The notes under the pieces were generated by a model. The model worked only from the letters and a program-made list of their open reading frames with translations. It did not search any database and was not told the DNA's origin. A program made the translations under genes and the position numbers. This document shows positions 29,633-37,590 of a DNA stretch of 64,000 bases, piece by piece (within the stretch, counting starts at the first letter, position 1; every line of letters starts with the position of its first letter). The stretch is from positions 124,001-188,000 of the forward strand of contig JANRLT010000044.1 in the NCBI GenBank assembly GCA_033762255.1. Reading direction: 5' to 3'. The DNA is from Pirellulales bacterium. Lineage in GTDB: Bacteria; Planctomycetota; Planctomycetia; Pirellulales; JALHPA01.

Positions 29633-30802
29633 ATGTACTATACCTGGAAACCATACGTCCCGGTGGCAAAACGCAGGGCCAATAGCGCACGGCTGATTAA
29701 GCAGCAAGCTAAAAAGACTGGCCGACAGTACTCGCCGGTTATCATCCCGGGGCGAAAGATCGCCACCACGTTTTGGGGATCGGCATGGTGCGACCATTTG
29801 GAAAAACACTGCGATTACGAAAACCGCTTGCCGCGCGGTCGCACCTATGTGCGGGGCGGCGCGGTCATTGACCTGCAAATTAGTCCCGGCCAGGTTTCCG
29901 GGCTGGTTAGCGGCTCTAGTGTCTATAAAGTCCATGTAAAGATCAAGACCCTGGATGCCCCGTTATGGGAACAAATATGCAACGATTGCGGCGAGCAAAT
30001 TGATTCGTTGTTGGATTTATTGCAAGGAAAGTTTTCTAGCGGAGTCATGCGGCGTCTGACGGACAAAGAGCAGGGTATGTTTCCCCGTATCAAGGAATTT
30101 ACATTTTCCTGTAGTTGCCCTGATTGGGCCGTGATGTGCAAGCACGTCGCGGCGGTCCTATACGGCGTGGGGAACCGCCTGGATCAGGAGCCGGAGTTGC
30201 TATTTAAGCTGCGGGGAGTGGATCAACAAGCGCTACTGGCAAAGGCAACCACGAGCGAAAACCTGGATCAATCGTTAGGGGGGGATTCCAGCAATAACCT
30301 CGCGAACGCCGACCTAGGGGCGATCTTTGGAATTGAATTGGCCGACAAAACCGATGCCAATGTGTCCAAAGCTAACGCATCTAGTAATGGGGACAACAAC
30401 AAAAATTCTGACCGGGTGGCTCAGTCGGGCAAACGGCAAAAATCCCGCATAAAAAAGCGGCCTCCCCAAAAATCCGCCAAAAATCTAACTTCCCGCGCAA
30501 CTGCAAAAAAGCCCGGTTCCGTGAAAACCAAAAAGTCCATGATAAACCAGCCGCTAACCCGCAAATCGTTGCATTCCGGCAAAAGCAGCGCCGCGCAAAA
30601 AAAAGTTAAACCACGCAAGCTATCCAAAGTCTGGCCAGAAACCCCTGCGGAAACTCGCTCAATCCTGGCGTCTTTGGCCAAGTTGGTGAAACTTGAGCAA
30701 GCAAATTTATTGCAGCTTCCGCCACCCGCAAAGCAGTCAACCAGCCGGTCTAACAAGCGTCATTCGGCAGCAGGCAAATTACCCATCGACCGCAATCGTT
30801 AG
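29633..30802 (+). CDS. SWIM zinc-finger protein, partner of the SNF2 helicase
   Basis: 389 residues. An AAGGAGG site (29620-29626) sits 6 bases before ATG 29633 and decides this start. The front half carries the family pattern (TFWGSAWCDHLEKHCDYENRLPRGRTYVRGGAV) and the SWIM motif at 158-171, FSCSCPDWAVMCKH, with ligands C160, C162, C169, H171. The second half, about 225-389, is lysine-, serine- and asparagine-rich and repetitive (KKPGSVKTKKS, RKSLHSGKSSAAQKKVKPRK), probably a disordered nucleic-acid-binding tail. In many bacteria a SWIM protein is encoded next to a SNF2-family ATPase, as here with about 290 bases between them. Confidence 0.86.
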   Translation: MYYTWKPYVPVAKRRANSARLIKQQAKKTGRQYSPVIIPGRKIATTFWGSAWCDHLEKHCDYENRLPRGRTYVRGGAVIDLQISPGQVSGLVSGSSVYKVHVKIKTLDAPLWEQICNDCGEQIDSLLDLLQGKFSSGVMRRLTDKEQGMFPRIKEFTFSCSCPDWAVMCKHVAAVLYGVGNRLDQEPELLFKLRGVDQQALLAKATTSENLDQSLGGDSSNNLANADLGAIFGIELADKTDANVSKANASSNGDNNKNSDRVAQSGKRQKSRIKKRPPQKSAKNLTSRATAKKPGSVKTKKSMINQPLTRKSLHSGKSSAAQKKVKPRKLSKVWPETPAETRSILASLAKLVKLEQANLLQLPPPAKQSTSRSNKRHSAAGKLPIDRNR

Positions 30803-31096
30803 CGCGGGATATTCGCTGTGTTTAGTTTGCAATTGACACGGCGTGGTCTTTGGCCCGCAACCCAGTATTAATTTTGAAGGGAAGTGAAGAGCGAGAATGA
30901 TTCGGGTCGTGGTTCCACTAGTAGCAATCGTTTCAGTACGCAGAGATTTAACGCGGTTGACCCACAAAAAGCCAATGCCGTCGGCACGCAAAGAAAACCT
31001 CATGAACCCCGCGAGTTAATCTCAATCGCTAAATTCTTTTACAACGCCAAAAGTTAACATTAAGTGGTTTCTTTTGACTAGGATGCACCCATCCCG

Positions 31097-33796
31097 ATGA
31101 CCCTCACGCTGAGCCTGACGCCCCGGCATACACTGAAACTTACCGATCAGGCCGTTAATCAGCCGCAGTTATTGGTCGAACATGCCACCGAACTGGCGAC
31201 GGCGGTCCAGCACTCGACGGGTCGGGCGCTTTTACTGTTGGCGGCGGAGGGATTGAATTGGCCCGTTCCGCCGGAATTAGACTTTTGGCGCGGTTTTGCC
31301 CGCAAATTTTTAGAAAAACTGTGCTTGTTTGGCAATCATTGGGGAGCGGAGTGGGAAAATCTGCCACCCTTATCCCCGTCCGAATCACAAGAATTCTTAT
31401 CAACCGCGCCACCCCTCCCCGGGGGTGAGTATCTGACCGAAGCGGCCCTGCTATCGATGTGGCGGGATCTCCACCAAGAAATACTCGCGCGCTCCAAGGT
31501 TTTTACCGGCGGCCCCGAAGCTTTTTTGCAAACACTCAATCCGCTCTGGCATGCGCTGGGACGGTTGACCTTTCATCTGGCCGAAAATCCCCAAGACCCC
31601 GAACGCCCATTTGCGTTCATGGCCACTTATACAGAGCGACTCTCCTCCCAGGCCAAACTTCAACATCGCCCCTTGGCGGATGCCGTTCGGCAATTTGCCT
31701 CGGCCCGCGACCAGCCAAAATTATCCCAATTGCTCGAACCAGTGCGCCGCGCGGCCGAACAATCCAAACTAGCCGCTGAATTGTTAGCCACCAAGGCCAT
31801 CTTTCAGGCCCAGGCGTGGAATATTAACCAGGCGCATCGCTTTTTGGTGGAGGCACCGGTGCTCCAATCCGCGGGGATCGTGCTCCGCTTGCCAAATTGG
31901 TGGCGGGCGCGACAAGCCCCCCGCCCCGTGGTCGATGTGCGCATTGGCGAGCGGCGCGGAGATACCACCACCTCGGCTTTACTGGATTTTCAGGTCGGTG
32001 TTAGCCTAGATGGTGAACCCTTGACTGAGGAAGAGAGGGAGCAAATTTGGCAATCCGCTGAAAAAATGTTGTTTTTACGGGGGAAATGGGTGGAAGTGGA
32101 CCGCGAGAAATTGCAACAGGCCGTCCAGCAATGGAAGGACCTACGTCAGGAGCGCGCCGCGGGACTCAACCTGTTCGAAGGAATGCGCCTCTTGGCGGGC
32201 TTGCCCAGGATGCCTGGCAAGGAGGAGGAGCTACCCGCCGCCGATTGGTCGCGCGTCACCGCAGGGAGCTGGCTCCAAGAGACATTGACCAAGCTCCGCG
32301 ATCCGGCCACCGTGCAAAATTGCCAGCCTGGAAAAAAACTGCAAGCCACCCTCCGGCCTTATCAAGCCGAAGGAGTCCGCTGGTTGTGGTTCTTGCACAG
32401 TCTGGGGCTGGGGGCCTGTCTGGCCGACGATATGGGCCTGGGAAAAACAATTCAAATTATTGATTTATTGCAGCAATTGACAGAATGCGACCAAACCAGG
32501 CTACCCAGCCTGTTAGTCGTGCCCGCGTCCCTCGTGGGAAATTGGAAGCAGGAATTTGCAAAGTTTGCCCCCAATTTACGGATCTTCCTGGCCCATCGGA
32601 GCGAATGCGATCAAGCCGGCTGGGAAAAATTTTTGAAAGCCCCCGAAGCGACCTTAAAGGGTTACGACGCCGTCGTGACCACTTATACCCAGGTGCGCGG
32701 GGGAGATTGGGCCAGCAAGCTGGATTGGCGGCTGCTGGTCTTGGATGAAGCCCAGGCTATCAAAAATCCCCGTTCCGCCCAGACCAAGGCGGTCAAACAG
32801 CTATCCGCGCAGGCCCGGGTCGTGTTGACCGGCACACCGATCGAAAATCATCTGGGGGATTTGTGGTCATTGTTTGATTTTTTAAATCCCGGGCTGTTGG
32901 GCACGGCGTCTGATTTTAAGAAATTTGCCAAACAATCCAGCCAGCAAGCGGCGGGATCGTCGCTGGGTTCGCTGCGACGGTTGGTGCGGCCGTATATTTT
33001 ACGGCGGCTAAAAACAGATCCGCGAATCGCGGCGGAACTACCCGAAAAAACCGAAGTCCACGCGGAATGCGGTCTCTCCAAGCGGCAAGCTGTGTTGTAC
33101 GAGCGGGCCATTATCACACTGGCTGAAAAATTGCGACAAACAGAAGGGATCAAACGCCGGGGATTGATTTTGGCGGTGCTGATGCAGTTAAAGCAAATTT
33201 GCAATCACCCCGCGCAATACCTGGGCGAGTCGGAGTATGTTCCCCGGGATAGCGGCAAATTTACCCGGCTGGCGGAACTGTGCGAAACGATCGCTGCCCG
33301 CCAGGAGCGAGTGCTGGTTTTTACCCAATTTCAGGCCATGACCGGGCATTTGGCGGAATATATGCAAAGTTTGTTTGGGGAGGCGGGGCTGGTCCTGGAC
33401 GGCTCAACTCCGGTCGCGTTACGTCAAAAATTGGTTAAGCAATTTCAAGCGGAAAATGGCCCGCCGTTTTTTGTGATCTCACTCAAGGCGGGGGGGAGCG
33501 GTTTAAATCTGACCGCCGCGTCCCAGGTGATTCATTTTGACCGCTGGTGGAATCCGGCGGTAGAGAATCAGGCAACGGACCGGGCCTTTCGCCTGGGCCA
33601 AAAGCGGAATGTGCTGGTGCACAAGTTTGTCTGCCGGGGGACGTTGGAGGAACGCATTGACGATCTACTGCGGTCTAAGCAAACACTGGCCGACGAGATT
33701 TTAGCCGAACAAGAAGGAAAGCTGCTGACGGAAATGAAGGACGAGGAACTGTTGCGGTTTGTGGCACTGGACCTGCACCGCGCCGAAGATACGTAG
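31097..33796 (+). CDS. SNF2-family DEAD/DEAH-like helicase
   Basis: 899 residues with an N-terminal SNF2-associated domain (about 1-420) and the RecA pair. Motif I is DDMGLGKTIQIIDLL near 445; motif Ia region SLLVVPASLVGNWKQEF; motif II DEAQAIKNPRSAQTK; motif III LTGTPIENHLGDLWSLFDFL. Motifs IV-VI are QFQAMTGHLAEYM, SLKAGGSGLNLTAASQVIHF and DRAFRLGQKRNV. It is an ATP-driven DNA translocase rather than a classical unwinding helicase. Together with the SWIM protein it is likely to act in DNA or RNA-polymerase remodelling or repair; no partner toxin or nuclease is adjacent, so a defence role is not supported here. Confidence 0.93.
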   Translation: MTLTLSLTPRHTLKLTDQAVNQPQLLVEHATELATAVQHSTGRALLLLAAEGLNWPVPPELDFWRGFARKFLEKLCLFGNHWGAEWENLPPLSPSESQEFLSTAPPLPGGEYLTEAALLSMWRDLHQEILARSKVFTGGPEAFLQTLNPLWHALGRLTFHLAENPQDPERPFAFMATYTERLSSQAKLQHRPLADAVRQFASARDQPKLSQLLEPVRRAAEQSKLAAELLATKAIFQAQAWNINQAHRFLVEAPVLQSAGIVLRLPNWWRARQAPRPVVDVRIGERRGDTTTSALLDFQVGVSLDGEPLTEEEREQIWQSAEKMLFLRGKWVEVDREKLQQAVQQWKDLRQERAAGLNLFEGMRLLAGLPRMPGKEEELPAADWSRVTAGSWLQETLTKLRDPATVQNCQPGKKLQATLRPYQAEGVRWLWFLHSLGLGACLADDMGLGKTIQIIDLLQQLTECDQTRLPSLLVVPASLVGNWKQEFAKFAPNLRIFLAHRSECDQAGWEKFLKAPEATLKGYDAVVTTYTQVRGGDWASKLDWRLLVLDEAQAIKNPRSAQTKAVKQLSAQARVVLTGTPIENHLGDLWSLFDFLNPGLLGTASDFKKFAKQSSQQAAGSSLGSLRRLVRPYILRRLKTDPRIAAELPEKTEVHAECGLSKRQAVLYERAIITLAEKLRQTEGIKRRGLILAVLMQLKQICNHPAQYLGESEYVPRDSGKFTRLAELCETIAARQERVLVFTQFQAMTGHLAEYMQSLFGEAGLVLDGSTPVALRQKLVKQFQAENGPPFFVISLKAGGSGLNLTAASQVIHFDRWWNPAVENQATDRAFRLGQKRNVLVHKFVCRGTLEERIDDLLRSKQTLADEILAEQEGKLLTEMKDEELLRFVALDLHRAEDT

Positions 33797-33897
33797 GTTG
33801 GAGTAATGGAGGAGTGGAGAGGTGGAGGAGTGGGAACTTTGAAATCTTAAATCTCAAATATTGGATTTCAGATTAAAAATCTCAGATTTGGCAAAAG
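33797..33897. repeat. Purine-rich tract and AAATCTCAAAT-type tract behind the helicase
   Basis: 33799-33836 is a G/A tract with GGAGGAGTGGAGAGG words; 33838-33895 is an AT-rich tract built of AAATCTCA / TGAGATTT-like words. The same two kinds of tract recur near 15784, 41919, 46099 and 57858. Confidence 0.55.
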
Positions 33898-33901
33898 AAC
33901 C

Positions 33902-35527
33902 TTACTTCAACCAATTTGGCAGCGCGTTAGCCGGGGGAAGCTTGATCGTGTAAGCGTTGGTAATGCCGGGGCAGGCGCGGACTTCATTCATGGCGGCGGC
34001 GCTCGGTTCACTATCCAGGTTGAGCACACCGATCGCCGTCCCGCCGGCGGTCATGCGGCCTACGGCCATTTGGCCAATGTTGACCTTGTGCTGGCCAAAG
34101 ATCGTCCCCACCCGGCCAATGATTCCCGGCATGTCCGTGTGATGAAAAATCATCAAGGTGCCGTCAAGGAATGCCTCGAGCCGCTGTTCGTCGATCTGCA
34201 CCAAGCGGGGCATATTCTGGCCAAAAAGCGTCCCCGCCGCGCGGTGGAGTCCGTCCGGCGCGACGACTTCCGCGGTGATCAGGCTGCTAAACGCCCCCAC
34301 ATCCGAGCGGCGCAGTTCCACCAACTCGATCCCCCGCTCGCGCAATAGCACTTCGGCGTTGACAATGTTGGCCTCTTGTTCCAGGGCATGTTCCAAAAAG
34401 CCCGCCGCAAACGCCGCCGTCAGTAATTTTGTGTTCTTTTCGGCCACTTCCCCCCGGTAATTCATGATGATCCGCATCGCCCCGGGTTTGACCATTTGGG
34501 CTAGGAACAATCCCAGCCGGTAGGCCACATTCAGATCGCCGCGCAAGTCCTCCAACGTTTTGGCGTCCAGCGGGCTCATATTCACCGCGTTGCGAATCGA
34601 GCCATGTTGAAAGTAATTTACCATCAATTGCACCGCCTCGATCGCCACCTTGGCCTGGGCGTCTTCGGTGCTGGCCCCCAGATGCGGCGTGCATAAAACG
34701 CCCGGCATGCCAAAGAGTGGACTGTTGGTGCAGGGTTCAACCGCAAACACATCCAGGGCGACACCGGCGATGCGGCCCGACTTTAACCCTTCCACCAGGG
34801 CCGCCTCGTCATAAATGCCCCCCCGCGCGCAGTTCACCAGCCGCGCGCCGGGTTTGAGCAGCTTGATCGTCTCGGTATTGATCAGATTGGCGGTTTCCTT
34901 GACCAGCGGCGTATGCACCGTCAGATAGTCGACCTGCGGCAGCAATTCTTCGATGCTACCCGCGGGATGAATCCCCATGTCGCTGATTTTTTCGCGGGTT
35001 AAGAATGGATCAAACCCAATCACATTCATCTCAAACGCCTGCGCCCGCCGGGCGACCGCCAGCCCGATCCGTCCCAGGCCGACAATGCCCAACGTTTTTT
35101 CGGCCAATTGGGTCCCCATGTAATTTTTGCGGTCCCATTTTTTTTCCAGCAGGCTTTGATAAGCGGGAAAGACATGCCGCGAGAGCGCGAGCATGTGCGA
35201 AAAGGTCAACTCCGCCGTGCTGACGGTGTTTCCCTCGGGCGTATTCATCACCACAATCCCCAGTCGCGTGGCAGCGTCCTTGTCGATATTGTCCGTTCCC
35301 ACCCCCGCCCGCGCGATCGCCTTGAGGCGAGTATTTCCGGCTAGGGCGTCGGGGGTAATTTTTACCCCGCTGCGGCAGATGGCGCCGTCAAACTCGGCCA
35401 GCGTGGTTCGCAGCGCGTCCCCTTTGAGCCCGGTCCGCACTTCATAGGTAATCCCATGATTTTTGGCTTTATCCAACAGGGCCAAACCATCGGGGCTAAG
35501 TTCGTCTAAAATGACAATCCGGGGCAT
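33902..35527 (-). CDS. serA: D-3-phosphoglycerate dehydrogenase, long form
   Basis: First step of serine synthesis: 3-phosphoglycerate to 3-phosphohydroxypyruvate with NAD. The 541 residues match the long type with the domain order substrate/NAD, intervening (ASB) and C-terminal ACT. The NAD fold shows VGLGRIGLAVARRA and DP in GFDPFLTRE; the catalytic region is VNCARGGIYDEAALVEGLKSGRIAG and ALDVFAVEP; the His motif is CTPHLGASTEDAQ. The end IFHHTDMPGIIGRVGTIFG to AIGVLNLDSEPS is the ACT domain, where serine feedback inhibition acts in characterised enzymes. The start ATG 35527 has AGG upstream. Confidence 0.96.
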   Translation of the reverse strand: MPRIVILDELSPDGLALLDKAKNHGITYEVRTGLKGDALRTTLAEFDGAICRSGVKITPDALAGNTRLKAIARAGVGTDNIDKDAATRLGIVVMNTPEGNTVSTAELTFSHMLALSRHVFPAYQSLLEKKWDRKNYMGTQLAEKTLGIVGLGRIGLAVARRAQAFEMNVIGFDPFLTREKISDMGIHPAGSIEELLPQVDYLTVHTPLVKETANLINTETIKLLKPGARLVNCARGGIYDEAALVEGLKSGRIAGVALDVFAVEPCTNSPLFGMPGVLCTPHLGASTEDAQAKVAIEAVQLMVNYFQHGSIRNAVNMSPLDAKTLEDLRGDLNVAYRLGLFLAQMVKPGAMRIIMNYRGEVAEKNTKLLTAAFAAGFLEHALEQEANIVNAEVLLRERGIELVELRRSDVGAFSSLITAEVVAPDGLHRAAGTLFGQNMPRLVQIDEQRLEAFLDGTLMIFHHTDMPGIIGRVGTIFGQHKVNIGQMAVGRMTAGGTAIGVLNLDSEPSAAAMNEVRACPGITNAYTIKLPPANALPNWLK

Positions 35528-35925
35528 GGATGCTACCTAACAGGGGAAATGTTTCTAACCTAAATGTGTCCAACCAATTCGTGGCCAGTAACCCCTCTCT
35601 CTAGCAAAATCGTTACCTGCAACGACCGCTAAAAAACTTTGGTTGCTGACAAAACTGGGAAAAGCCCTTAATATAGCGAACCAGAGGGGCAGGGGGGAGT
35701 GCCTTAGCCGGATTTCAGGAGTGTTGTGGGAACAGAGTTAAATTGCGGAAAGGGCGTAATCTACGATTTGACCTTGCAGATGAGGCAGTTCTTCGCGGAA
35801 AATACTTTTTTACCCACCTTTGTCGGCGCAGGTCCCCTGATCGCCCCAATTTTTGCCCCCCTCCCACCTTGGCGAAAAACCTGTCGCTGCTTCCGCTTTC
35901 TATTTTTGCATCAGAAAGGCTTGTT
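35528..35925. other. Divergent promoter region between serA and the cyclophilin gene
   Basis: About 400 bases. The frame of the cyclophilin extends upstream into this region to about 35743, but the AAAGG site and signal peptide point to ATG 35926. No other gene is supported. Confidence 0.4.
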
Positions 35926-37179
35926 ATGTTCCGTTGGAGTTCAATCTTAACATGCTGCGCCGTCGTCCTGGGTTTGGCTTTGACGGTGCGAACATTCGCG
36001 CAGCCAGGTGAGGCAGCCCAGTCCGGCCAGGAAACACCCCCACCGGCGGCAAATCCTAATCCGGCTCTTACCCAGCCTGCGGCACCTGCCCAACCCGCAG
36101 CACCGCCCGCGGGCACGGTCCAAGCGACCGTGGCGGAGCAGGAATTTCAAATGGTTTACAGCAAGTGGAAAGAATTGCTGGGCCAACTTAGCAAGCTGCA
36201 AGCCGAATACCAGGTCGCTGGACCCGCCGATAAACCGGCTTTAGAGGCAAAATTTAACCCCATCCTCGAAGAAGCGCGAAAACTGCAACCAACCGTGCTC
36301 AAATCGGCGGAAGGGGCCATTGCCGCCAATCCGGGAAATATTGAAATTGCCAATTTTTTATTATTTGTGGCCAGCCGTGAACTTGACCAAGAGCATTACT
36401 CCGAAGCGTGGCGCTTGGCCCAATTGTTAAAAAATGCCACCTTTCCCGATGAACGTTTTTTGATGTTTCTCGCCCAATTGGGGGGACAGGTGAACGAGTT
36501 TGAAAGCTCGGCGGCCGCGCTGCAGGCGCTGGCCAAGGACCCCAAAATTGCCAAAAAAGTACCCCAAATCGAAGAACGCTTTGCCGAAATGCAAAAGTAC
36601 TCCAGCATGTGGGCGAAGGAACTAAAAATCCGCGAGGCCGAAGCCAAAGCCGATGATTTGCCCCGCGTCAAACTGTCGACCACCAAAGGGGACATCGTGA
36701 TTGAACTGTTTGAAAACGAAGCCCCGAACACCGTGGCCAACTTTATAAATTTGATCGAAAAAAAGTTTTACGATGGTTTGATTTTTCACCGGGTTTTGCC
36801 GGGATTTATGGCCCAGGGGGGAGATCCCAAAGGAGACGGGACTGGCGGGCCGGGATACTCAATCAATTGTGAAACCAAAAATCCCCAAGCCCGGATGCAC
36901 TTTCGCGGCACGCTGAGCATGGCCCATGCCGGGCCAAATACGGGGGGTTCGCAGTTTTTTATTACGTTTGTGCCGACGGGGCAATTGGACAATGTGCACA
37001 CGGCTTTTGGCCGGGTGATCGAGGGATGGGACGTGCTGGATAATTTACAGCGAATTGATCCGGATCGGCCTTTTCCGCCCGAGCTAGGGATCAAACCGGA
37101 TAAAATTGTCACGGCCACAGTTGTGCGCAAGCGGAATCACGAATATACCCCGCAAACGAACCCCGACCCGCGCAAATAG
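35926..37179 (+). CDS. Exported peptidyl-prolyl cis-trans isomerase, cyclophilin type
   Basis: 417 residues from ATG 35926, with AAAGG 8 bases before and a signal peptide at about 3-24 ([19 protein letters not shown]). A proline/alanine linker (30-60) and a helical N-terminal part (60-240, probably a tetratricopeptide-like fold) precede the cyclophilin domain. The domain is shown by [60 protein letters not shown] and [19 protein letters not shown]. The catalytic Arg in FHR, the Phe in QFFI and the conserved His of VHTAFGRV are present. It should assist folding of exported proteins. Confidence 0.92.
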   Translation: MFRWSSILTCCAVVLGLALTVRTFAQPGEAAQSGQETPPPAANPNPALTQPAAPAQPAAPPAGTVQATVAEQEFQMVYSKWKELLGQLSKLQAEYQVAGPADKPALEAKFNPILEEARKLQPTVLKSAEGAIAANPGNIEIANFLLFVASRELDQEHYSEAWRLAQLLKNATFPDERFLMFLAQLGGQVNEFESSAAALQALAKDPKIAKKVPQIEERFAEMQKYSSMWAKELKIREAEAKADDLPRVKLSTTKGDIVIELFENEAPNTVANFINLIEKKFYDGLIFHRVLPGFMAQGGDPKGDGTGGPGYSINCETKNPQARMHFRGTLSMAHAGPNTGGSQFFITFVPTGQLDNVHTAFGRVIEGWDVLDNLQRIDPDRPFPPELGIKPDKIVTATVVRKRNHEYTPQTNPDPRK

Positions 37180-37207
37180 GTCTAGTTCTTGGCGGAGGTA
37201 ACAGTCG

Positions 37208-37308
37208 GTAGCAAAACTTGCAGAAAGTTCCGTGCTTTTACTGTAGCGGAACTTACCAAAAGTTCCGTGGCCTGACGTAAAGACCAGAATTCTAGCGAAT
37301 TCCGCTAC
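37208..37308. repeat. Palindromic GTAGCGGAA element with a half copy in front
   Basis: 37243-37308 has inverted ends GTAGCGGAA and TTCCGCTAC as in the element at 13341-13399; 37208-37235 looks like a degenerate left half of a second copy. It lies between the cyclophilin gene and tRNA-Leu. Confidence 0.8.
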
Positions 37309-37452
37309 TGGGGAAGGACCTTCGCCGGAAACCAACTCATTCAAGATCAAATGGCAAACTGTGCAGAGCCGGGGTCTTGCAAAACACCCCGGTTGGTGAA
37401 TAATAAAAAACTTGCCCGCAATTTGCGTCCCTTGGGCCGCAAATTGCCCTTA

Positions 37453-37535
37453 GCCGGAGTGGCGGAATGGCAGACGCGCTAGACTCAAAATCTAGTATCC
37501 TCACGGGTGTGTGGGTTCGACTCCCACCTCCGGCA
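37453..37535 (+). tRNA. tRNA-Leu (anticodon CAA)
   Basis: 83 bases with acceptor GCCGGAG paired to CTCCGGC, long variable arm (TATCCTCACGGGTG), anticodon arm CTAGA-CTCAAAA-TCTAG (anticodon CAA) and T-arm GTGGGTTCGACTCCCAC. The discriminator is A. An AT-rich gene follows 55 bases downstream. Confidence 0.97.
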
Positions 37536-37590
37536 AATTCCAAATTTTTCAAACACCTGCAACGATAGGATTTTTGAAGGAGTGAACACG

